Positions 55,894 through 64,000 of a stretch of 64,000 nucleotides of DNA are shown piece by piece. A model generated the notes under the pieces. That model worked only from the letters and a program-made list of their open reading frames with translations, was not told the origin of the DNA and ran no database searches. Source of the DNA: Planoprotostelium fungivorum (Eukaryota > Evosea > Variosea > Cavosteliida > Cavosteliaceae); NCBI GenBank assembly GCA_003024175.1, contig MDYQ01000010.1, positions 62,001-126,000 of the forward strand, read 5' to 3'. The translations under genes and the position numbers were made by a program. Position 1 is the first letter of the stretch; every line of letters starts with the position of its first letter.

Positions 55894-57992
55894 TCATGAT
55901 CTTCCAAATTCTACGGCCCAGCTGGAAAGGATACTGTTCACGTAGGATTCCACGTGTTCTGAAGCAAAGGACTCTTCTGTCCTGACGTCTCCCATGTCAA
56001 AGTGTGCGCTCTGTCTGAATGTCAAGAAGGTGACGGTGGTGCAATTGATGATGATCAGATCGTGATGTCTGACGTGTCCGATGACAAAGACGATGTATGT
56101 GATGATGTGATGTTGTGATGTGAGATATGATCATCACGACGTGATGATGTCCAAAAGATGAAGCTCACAATTTTGTTGAAAGATGAAGTCAGATACTGTT
56201 GCGTCGTATACACTTGTTCCAACAATCTCGACCACTCCATGCACTCCGGCCCCATCAGCTTGTCCGACTCCGTGGACGAGTTATCAAAGTGTCTGTACTC
56301 CACCATACACAGCCCTTTGATGTCACCCTTCCACATCACCCTCCGTCTCAACCTCTTACCATCGGGTAGATCAACGTAATGGTACTTCCTCTTCGTATCA
56401 CCTGAAGTCTCGTCAGTCTCTCATCAAGATGCAATCGTCGATTCGATCGCATCCATCGATGGAAATCGTCGATTTGATGGCATCCATCGATGGAAATCGT
56501 CGATGTCGACCCACCCGAAGAGACGGTGCCGCGGCTGGATTTCCACCAGAAACCATCTGTGTTACCAGACGGCAGAAAATCTGATTTCAATGAATTTTCT
56601 CCATCTACAACGCGTCACCTGTCTCTCCCGCGTAAGCGTAACAGAAGACGCTGGCAGGGTCGTCCACAAAATTCGCTGCGTTTTCTTCAGAATCTTCCGA
56701 GAAAATTCCACCCACCCGGTACGGTCAGCCTCACTTTCGAAGCGTGCTGGCGATGGACGTTGACGTAGTGCAGACAGTTCTCCATGATTTCATCCCAATG
56801 GTTCCTCTTCCAAATTTGAGAGTTCATGATCTGAGCCACGGTCGGATGAGAGGGTCCAACTTTCGCTGCGGTGTGGTTTTGAATGACGGCAAGGGTGAAG
56901 AAGATACCGGGAGAGACCTGAAATCAATGATGAGAGATGAGAAAAATAAAATGAAATAAAATGTTCGACGACGTGGATGTGAAGGGAGTACCTCTCGTAT
57001 CGCGAGACAGAAGGAGAGACCTGGGTAGTTCTGCATGTGAACTGTGTAGATTCCTGTCTTTGTCACTGGATCGAGGTTGGCATGCATGGCATCGTATAGA
57101 CTGCAGCTCTCTTCCGTGGAGATTCCGAAATCGACTGCCATGGGTCAGACATTGGACGTGATGATGGTGATGATGTATACGCACGAGGTGTTCTCCCTCT
57201 GACATCGTATGGATCGGAACAATTTCGAAACGCTGCGAAATTGGGGCATACGGCTAGGAAGGTGTGGAAACCTCTGGTCTTCACCTGCATCATCAAATCA
57301 GCACCATCCGATGCCGTGGGCATTTGCATCGATTCGATGTCTCAAGAAAAATTACATTAGTGAGGGACACGGTCAATTGAGGAAGACACAACATTCTTCC
57401 TATGACATTGTCTTCGATGATGTTTACGAGACTGCTCAAACCAGAGGGTATCCCTGTTCAAATCATTCAACATCGAATAATCGTCTATAAATTTCACCTG
57501 ACTGAGATCGAACCCCCTTGCCAGTGGCCTTCTTTAGAGTGATAATAACGGATACTTCTCCTTTCGATGTAGTGCGTCTATACCTGTTGTATGTGAGACG
57601 AAAGAGATGTTGTCGGTTCCTACTTCAAATGTAACTCCTGTCCGGATAGACACAGCTCTTCTTCTTTCTTTTGTCCACCCCTTCCCACTTCTTGTACGGA
57701 TCTCCAGAAAGCAGCTACCATGGGACTGTGAGAATCAGCGACTGGACGTTTCATACATCTCATACGAAGGATTCTACCTGATTTGTTCGGAGAGGGGCAG
57801 CACGCCAGACAGCCACACTCGAGCCAAATCGTCTATCAACTGCACGTATGGCATGCCAGACTCGGGCAATCCAATGATTACGACTGCCTTATCTGTCGAA
57901 TCATCCAAACATTGTGTCTGCTCCACAAGAGGAGTCAGAATGGTTGGAGAGATATGGGGGTAAATGAGCATCTCCGTCTTTTGTCTCTTCAT
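55894..57992 (-). CDS. Unrecognised multi-exon protein
   Basis: Roughly 500 residues assembled from about eight exons that join in phase. It starts MKRQKTEMLIYPHISPTILT, then STDKAVVIIGLPESGMPYVQ, LIDDLARVWLSGVLPLSEQI, TSKGEVSVIITLKKATGKGV, VNIIEDNVIGRMLCLPQLTV, FHTFLAVCPNFAAFRNCSDP, TGIYTVHMQNYPGLSFCLAI, SHPTVAQIMNSQIWKRNHWD, GDTKRKYHYVDLPDGKRLRR, RVMWKGDIKGLCMVEYRHFD, and ends in SILSSWAVEFGRS. The regular strand/helix alternation indicates a folded soluble protein without a signal peptide or membrane helix. I recognise no family. The WWKSSRGTVSSGD and RRRVMWKG block has the look of a compact beta domain. An intron carries a 31-bp tandem repeat (56432-56507). Confidence 0.55.
56432..56507. 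repeat. 31-bp tandem repeat in an intron of the unrecognised gene
   Basis: About 2.4 copies of a unit containing CATCCATCGATGGAAATCG; each unit itself holds the palindrome CCATCGATGG. Confidence 0.85.
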
Positions 57993-58199
57993 CTTTGATG
58001 GTTTGTATGTGTGGCTCTGATTGGTGGCCGCTCGGCTCAATTAATTCAACCGCTCAGTGCCGCACGAGCAATACGATACAGCAAGAATAAGAGGGACGAG
58101 CCTCTTTCGGTAACGGAGATACTCTGCAAAGTGGAACACCCTTCATCTAATCCAACAGTGTCCAGATTTCTGGTTCATAATTAATAATAAAATCGGAGC

Positions 58200-58858
58200 T
58201 TAGTTCTGAACAGCTTCCAAGAACGGAAAAGGAACACACGGTCCCTGCATGATGATCTTCAGAGGCCACATTCTAACAGTGGTCACTGCGTTTGACCTCA
58301 GTGATAGTCCTGTGAGCGGCGTTAGCGAAGAAGTAGCCCGGATAAAAGTCTTTACCCGGTTGGCCTCGGATCTCATTGAGGCTGACACTATGTGGTGAGG
58401 CTGACACTGCAGACCCGGGGCAGGCACCTCGTCGTCTGCGTGGTATGGCACAGACAGGAAATAGAAGAGGAAAAAGATGAAAAGGTGTCGTTCGCTTAAA
58501 GTAAATGTCTGCCAATCGTCAGTCAACGCGAAATTCTCGGTCAGAGTGACCAGAGGTCCGCACGGCATAGATAAGAGAGCACAGGCACGGGCACTAGGAG
58601 AGTCACATGCATTGGACACACAAACCCATCGACCATCGGCCGACACAGATGTGGAACGGTATCCCCGTCCTCTATGTCCACCCCAGCATGAGCAATCAGA
58701 CGGAGATAACTACCATCACGTCTCCATCTTCTATCAGATGGAAGGTCATCGCGCCGGAGGTGGCACAACCTTCGTCTTGTGGAGCTACGACACCGACCAC
58801 ACGAAAGATGAAGATCGACTTCTTGGTCAATTAGAAGGATAAAATCTTCTCTGTACAT
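58200..58858 (-). CDS. Doubtful gene, perhaps secreted or carbohydrate-binding
   Basis: The minus strand has several protein-like pieces: MTFHLIEDG near 58740, GRWVCVSNACDSPSARACAL and LTENFALTDDWQTFTLS near 58505-58640, and VSLNEIRGQPGKDFYPGYFF near 58320-58390. DWQTFTLS followed by a G-D-F strand is reminiscent of carbohydrate-binding jelly-roll domains. I could not settle splice joins or the start. A 121-codon plus-strand frame (58477-58842) overlaps it and looks like a shadow. Confidence 0.3.
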
Positions 58859-59004
58859 AATCTCTCGATTTCATCTTCTTCCATCCTCTGAAGACATTGC
58901 ATCATCCGATCCGTGTCGGATGACGACACCGTTATAGCTGACATGTAATAATCTAAGTCACAAAGAGAGCACGAAGACATCATCATCGGTGGTTCATTCA
59001 TACA

Positions 59005-62000
59005 TCACAGGTCTTCGATGATTCCATAGTTATCCGCAGAAGGCTCTTCACTTCGGAACGCAGAAGGTTGGCTGTCTGTTCTTCTCGCCGTGAGCAACCT
59101 CTTTGTGATGTCACCCAGAGAGGGTCTCATCTCTGGATCGCCCCTCGTGCATTGGTTGATGAGAAATAAGAGTCTGTCGTCTATACTCGGATTCGTCTTG
59201 AAGATCCTCTCTCCTTTGGCGATGAGTCCGGAGATCTGTCATCATGCATCAGGTGGAAGATCTCCATGTGATGATGACGTGATGTGATGATAGAGGTGAG
59301 CTCACCCTTTCTTGTGCATCCATGTCATAGATGTCCGTGCGGTTGTGAGTGATCGACCACAACAAGACACCGAAACTCCACACGTGGCACGTCTTCTCGT
59401 ACTTCCTGCAGCTGGGTATCTCAGGTGCCTGTGTCGTACATCAATCTGTGAGATCTCATCGAAATCTCATCGATATCTCACCGTGTGGGCACCACAGAGG
59501 GTGCGGGCAGGTACTGTGGAGTCCAGCTTGACGATGTGTGAGGCACCTCCCAATTTGGCCACATACTCTGACCCTTCGTATTTCATCAAGACCTGCATGT
59601 TTCAACATCGAGTTGAAATTTCGCGCCGAATTCGAGTCGAAATTTCACCTTACGGGGCGTGATGCAAGAGTGGAACATGTTGACCGATTCCAAGTAATAC
59701 AATCCATTCGTAACGTCGCTGGCTCTGCCGTTGGATGAGAAGGAGAGCTCTCACATTTTCTCACATCTTCAAGATGGCTCGGGTGTGTAGAGGAGTTCTA
59801 TTCAATGTCTCGTGCAGGTCACCTTCAGACATCCACTCCGTCACGATGCACCCCTCTACGAACCTCATCAATAAAACGAAATAAATGAATTTGACTTTCA
59901 TGTACGAAATGTCTCACCTGCAATGTCATCGCCGACAAACATGACGATGTTTGGATGATGCAACTTCTACATCGAATTAGCCGATCCAATATCTCCATCC
60001 CCTCTCACCCTTATGGCGGATAATTCCGCCATCAACTTCTCCTCCTCCAACTTCTTCACCGCGACGACAGTTGTCCCGTTGTAGATGGCCTGCCACACTT
60101 GTCCGTTTCCCTCGTAAATCAATTTCGTATAATTGATCTTCTCAGTCATGTCTGTACTCAGGATGACACTCTTTCTATTCTTACCCCTAGCCTGAGTGAT
60201 GACGTCATCATTCGTCACGTGATTTCGTCACCGCTCACCCTCCTGATTCTGAGGTAGAAGATCAAGGAGACGGTGATGGCACTGGCTAAGAGGAGAACGC
60301 CGACTACGACGCAGACGCTGACGATGATGAGATTGTGAGATGCTCCATTGGATGCTGGAGAAGATGGAATCGGAGTTACGTCCGGTGGTGGAGCTCCTAT
60401 GGTGAAGTTGGTGAGGTGGTGACACAGACAAGATATCGTCTCGTTGTAGATGGAGGTGTTGCAGCCGTCTGCGGCCCATTTTCGGGATATTTCGTTCCAG
60501 TAGAGACAAGTGGGGGCTGTCTACGTTAATGTTGACGTCGACACTAAAACTCACTGAAATTTGAGGGGAGTAGGGGGAGTGGTCCCATGTTGATCGTGAT
60601 ATGATCGAGGGTGTCGTTTACTTTGAGTTGACCGTACGTATCGTACAACGTAACTCCCACGACTTTTCCGTAACTTCTCTCGCGTCAATTTGTCGTTTTC
60701 CCGCTCAAATTCTTACGTGATCGTACCGTCTATCGATTCGAAAGGATTGAAGGCAATGGAGGAGATACTGACAGTCACCTCTGTTCTATTTTTAGAACAC
60801 TCCATCTACAACGCGACTCTCACTTGGTAGATCGACCACCGATCTGGGTATGAGTGCCGACAGGTCACTGTGAGGAAGAGACAAGGTGATACTTTCTACG
60901 GTCGACATTGTGAACGTGTTGACAAAGAGGGATACGTTCTTCGTTGAGATTTGAAAGGAAGGGTTCGATTGGCTGAGAAGGTTCTGCGTGATAGAGGCGA
61001 TGACGCCAGGTAGCTGTCTCATTCAATCGAAATCCGATCACGTGACTCACCAATTCCGGGGCTATCGTGGCCGTTTCGAGGTAAGTCTGTACGACGTCAG
61101 GATCACGATGATGATCATGATATACGATCATCACCTGACTCTGTGTGATGGAATTCGAACACGTTATGTAACAAGTGAGAGACTTTTGAGCGGGAAAGCA
61201 AGGAAAGTTGTTGTACTGAAGGTTGCAGAAGTAATTGTCTGGAATATCTGTAGGCAGACAATCCTGGCTTAAATGAGAAATGAGATTAAAATGAAATAAA
61301 TGACACTCACTTGACCTAAAGAATCGATTATATTGTTGGAGAGGTCCAGCCAACGCAGACGACGTGATGTGATGGGAGGCACATTACCACTGATGGAGTT
61401 GTAAGACAGATCCAACTGATGTGATGTCATGCGGGAGTCCATCATCGTGTCGAATGAGACTCACATAGCTGATATTATTCCAAGAGCTGATGCAGTTCGG
61501 AATGGAACCCGTGATGAGATTGTGTCGCAGATCGAGATGATCCAACGACTGCAGTGAACACAGAGTATCCAGAGAGGAGTTCAATTGATTCGTACCGGCA
61601 GAAAATGAAAGAAGAGAAGTCAATTGAGTCATGTCGGGCAAGCTAATTTTGAGTCAACATTGTTTGGACGTCAAACGACAATGCATGAGGAGATTGAACA
61701 TCGGATCACCTTCCATTGAGATGATTCGAACTTAATTCGACTGTTCGCAATCGTTTCGATTGGCCGATCCAAGCGGGTATAGAACCAGAGAGTCGATTGT
61801 CTCCCTATCAGACGTATGAATGAAGAGACGAATGAGGAACATGGTTCACCAGATTGAGAATCTCTAAAGATTTTAGATCACTGAGATCGGGTATGAAGCC
61901 GGTGAGTTGATTGTTCCGCAAGTTCAGATTGGTCAACTGTATGAGACTGCTGACGGATTCTGGGATGGATCCAGTTAAACCAACTCCTTGCAGGGATAAA

Positions 62001-62348
62001 GAGGTCAGCATTGTGAGGTTGCCAATGATAAATGCGATGGTTCCATTCGAGATGGTGGGGGCGGAGAGTGTGATAGAGGTGACCTCTCCGACAGCACAAG
62101 TGAGACCTATGAAATCGGAAGCATTACAGAACTGATCCAGTCAGAAAATGAGATGAGACGATCCGCTCACATCGGTTCCGATCCAATAGTCTTGAGATCC
62201 TAAGAAGCATACTTCAGTATGTGTTCATCCTCTATAACGCCTCACCGTTGAACGACGTCCATAGCTCTCGCAGGACCTGAAGAGTATCACCGTTTGTATG
62301 GAGGACAGAAACGAACAAGACATAGAGGATGACGATGCGTGGCTGCAT
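59005..62348 (-). CDS. LRR-GPS receptor with transmembrane helix and TKL-type pseudokinase domain
   Basis: Single-pass receptor of roughly 850-900 residues. The signal peptide MQPRIVILYVLFVSVLHTNG (start 62348) is followed by about seven plant-like LRRs (LTSLSLQGVGLTGSIPESVS, LTNLNLRNNQLTGFIPDLSD, LDHLDLRHNLITGSIPNCIS). A membrane-proximal beta-rich region ends in a GPS motif (CLYWNEISRKWAADGCN, then SCLCHHLTNFTIG) with the HLT self-cleavage triad. Next is a membrane helix (LIIVSVCVVVGVLLLASAIT) and a kinase fold: GNGQVWQAIYNGTTVVAVKK keeps the ATP Lys, and MAELSAIRKLHHPNIV keeps the helix-C Glu. The catalytic loop is HSCITPRK where HRDLxxRN is expected, DFG is replaced by LGG (YVAKLGGASHIV), and DVWSFG is HVWSFG. 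The catalytic and metal-binding Asp are therefore lost. APE is kept. It ends NYGIIEDL. Confidence 0.87.
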
Positions 62349-62556
62349 CTGTCTCTGTGCTCTGACTAGTTTGTGGCGTAGCGGAAACACGGACTTTCTT
62401 TCTTTTGGGAACGGACAATTGTCAAGAGACATGTGACAGACAGTGATCTCTTTGAAGAGGACATCCACCTCAGTCTTTGCGTCACTGATCACGGCGGTCA
62501 TAAGAGTTCCTCAAAGCTACCATTCGTTCGTGGTGGTGCGGTGTGTGGAGCATTTA

Positions 62557-62724
62557 TCACTTGTCAAACACCTGTTCGCCCAAGCGAGCAGCTTGGAGTC
62601 GACTAGAGTATTGATTTCCAGGCATGAATGAAGGATAGAACGACAGCTCTCTCTGGAACACAGCGATCGAGCCATAGCACACAACACTCCCAAGACAGAG
62701 AACCTTTCCGTAAATGATTTTCAT
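62557..62724 (-). CDS. Possible small single-pass membrane protein
   Basis: A 55-codon frame, MKIIYGKVLCLGSVVCYGSI then AVFQRELSFYPSFMPGNQYS, ending GEQVFDK. One hydrophobic N-terminal helix is followed by a polar tail, a layout common in small mitochondrial inner-membrane or ER proteins. No orthologue is recognised. It lies head-to-head with the small gene at 62924, 200 bp away. Confidence 0.35.
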   Translation of the reverse strand: MKIIYGKVLCLGSVVCYGSIAVFQRELSFYPSFMPGNQYSSRLQAARLGEQVFDK

Positions 62725-62923
62725 AGAACGTCGTGAGCAACATTGGTCAAACTCCCTGCTCGAGAACACTCAGCTCTGTCTGAGCAATCCTGGTGGACTG
62801 TGAGCTACCAATGTTATTTGAAGCTCCTCGTCCATTTGAACTTCAAAGATGAACGAGGTGAAAGAAATAAAAACGGGATTTATTCGTATTTCAACACCCG
62901 AGATCTCATCTAAGACAAACAAG

Positions 62924-63369
62924 ATGATTCGCCAGACACGCCTCCTGCTGGTAAGACCTCAAGTGTGAGCCAACATCCTTGTATGTATACAATCCAGGAG
63001 ATTGATTCGTCCAGGGTTTCCGCTCAACCATGCCGTCGTATGAGCGCAATTAAGAAGGGTGGCGTCATCAACAAAGAGCCCACAGAAGAAGCCAACCCTG
63101 GTGAACGATTTCGCTTAATACATCATTTCCAATTCGTCCATCTTCATTGACCAAATTGCAGGTGCTGCACCCAAGCTGAACGACGAGTTTGAGGATCCCA
63201 CTTTACTCTTAATCAGGTAACCTCTTCGTTGCCTTCCATTCGACTATCCGATTGATGGCTGAACAGATCACCCTTTGATAGAATGAAGGAACACGTATTA
63301 CAGATGCAACAAGAGAAGACGAAGACATACAAGAACATACCCACTCCCGAATATCTGAAGCAACAGTGA
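62924..63369 (+). CDS. Small unrecognised protein with mitochondrial-type N-terminus
   Basis: Four exons join in phase to about 106 residues: MIRQTRLLL, then EIDSSRVSAQPCRRMSAIKK, GGVINKEPTEEANPG, APKLNDEFEDPTLLLIRSPF, DRMKEHVLQMQQEKTKTYKN and IPTPEYLKQQ. The first ~30 residues are basic and hydroxylated, without acidic residues except one Glu/Asp pair, which fits a mitochondrial presequence. The rest is charged and helical, like accessory subunits of respiratory complexes. No family is recognised. Clean splice phase at all three introns makes the gene model credible. Confidence 0.6.
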
Positions 63370-63464
63370 ATACATCATCACCCCTCCTGATTCCAACCAT
63401 TGCATTCGTTGTCCATTTGCACGGTTCAACTTCCTCCATTTATTTCCTTTCCGTTATACATGTT

Positions 63465-64000
63465 CTATCGCTGGGAATTGACGTTCGTGTGGTCCTGCAT
63501 GATCATTGGGCTGTTGATTGATCCCAGAGAGGGATGCTGTTGGTGATGGTGCAATTGTGATAGAGGTGCTCCCAATAGTTGAGTGTGGTGTGGATGGTTC
63601 TGTCCTACGTCTGTGTCGTCGTCCATCTTTCGGTTGTATTGCTTCCTGGCTCTCTTCTTCCTCTCTGGATAGTCCATGTTAGACTTCCTCTCCTCTTCGA
63701 TGATTCGGTCTGCATCGTGAGGATGTTCTTCGATCCACTTGGCGGTCTCCATGTAATAATCGATCCAAGCATTGTAAAACTGTCTCTCGTATCTCTGAAG
63801 TTCGTATTAGAGGAGAGATGAGATAGTACGCGTTACCTTCTTTGTTGGGTCGTTCGAATTCCATATCTCTGCTATCTTGGCGAAAATCTGAAATCGTCAG
63901 TTGGAAGATGTACCTGACGCTCACTTGGTCGTTGGGAGTGTCTAGTTCAACTAGTCGAGGTCGAATCTTGTCACTGAAGTAATGATATGGATTTGCCTTC
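63465..64000 (-). CDS. HMG-box protein, 5' end outside the window
   Basis: Minus-strand gene entering from the right edge. Read from the edge: KANPYHYFSDKIRPRLVELD, TPNDQ, IFAKIAEIWNSNDPTKK and RYERQFYNAWIDYYMETAKW. The pattern PYhyFsdkiRp...A.iWn...p..K..Ye....a..dY..E follows an HMG box, so DNA binding is likely. The C-terminal part is basic (MDYPERKKRARKQYNRKMDD) and then His/Gln-rich (LSQLHHHQQHPSLGSINSPM), ending NVNSQR. Two short introns are seen in the window. Start and N-terminus are missing. Confidence 0.7.

Noticed and set aside
57500-57525. tRNA-like GATCGAACCCCC string
   Set aside because: It falls in a coding exon of the unrecognised gene and has no D-arm or anticodon arm around it.
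58477-58842. 121-codon plus-strand frame as a gene
   Set aside because: It overlaps more protein-like minus-strand segments, has no recognisable domain, and its composition looks like a shadow frame.
60070-60090. TCTACAAC half-palindrome as an intronic motif
   Set aside because: Here it is the coding sequence Ile-Tyr-Asn of the pseudokinase glycine-rich region; the match near 60440 is likewise coding, in the GPS motif.
1-64000. Bacterial contamination, suggested by the bacterial-type GH13 gene
   Set aside because: That gene has several spliceosomal-type introns with the same length and donor pattern as its neighbours.

Overview
This window is eukaryotic and gene-dense. About 28 reasonably supported genes lie on both strands, cut by many very short introns (commonly 39-50 bp, GTGAG/GTAAG donors, AG acceptors). 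Intergenic spaces are often under 200 bp. The gene content fits a free-living phagotrophic protist, most likely an amoebozoan: an ABP-120-like filamin, a divergent Ras, a tyrosine-kinase-like receptor, G8-domain surface proteins, and secreted amylase, hexosaminidase and nuclease. The taxonomic call is inference; no rRNA or other marker is present.

Left part (1-20.8 kb): the 3' portion of peroxisomal dihydroxyacetone-phosphate acyltransferase (GNPAT, ending in the import signal AKL); an arrestin-fold protein; a short filamin fused to an SH3BGRL/glutaredoxin-fold domain; a kinesin-3 motor of about 9 kb with FHA and PH domains; a small C2H2 zinc-finger protein; a Ser-rich unknown; a carboxyltransferase (beta) subunit of a biotin-dependent acyl-CoA carboxylase; an R3H plus 2H-phosphoesterase protein; and a PTTG1IP-like membrane protein.

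Middle part (21-36 kb): a Ras GTPase with an altered effector loop is followed by a run of hydrolases: a Bacteroidetes-type GH13 alpha-amylase, an S1/P1 nuclease, a GH20 hexosaminidase and an animal-type secreted alpha-amylase. Fragments of a second C2H2 gene lie among them. Next come a large type I membrane protein with a repetitive, probably beta-solenoid ectodomain, and the Golgi tether USO1/p115.

Right part (40-64 kb): a G8-domain CEMIP/TMEM2-like surface protein with an apparent GPI signal; eIF6; the COPII coat subunit SEC24; a GST-like protein; an ankyrin-type repeat protein; a START-domain protein with a helical, possibly RasGAP-like N-terminal part; an unrecognised protein of roughly 500 residues; an LRR-GPS-TM receptor whose kinase domain has lost its catalytic aspartates; small genes; and a 5'-truncated HMG-box gene at the edge.

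Three sequence-level patterns stand out. Introns are packed with ATGATC/ATCATC low-complexity sequence and TGACGTCA palindromes. A palindrome, TCTACAACGTTGTAGA, recurs inside introns of unrelated genes. Stop codons are repeatedly embedded in AATAAA. No mobile element, viral fossil, rRNA, complete tRNA or CRISPR array was recognised. Exon joins were worked out by eye from splice-site phase and family similarity; where only an overall span is given, the internal exon borders are approximate.
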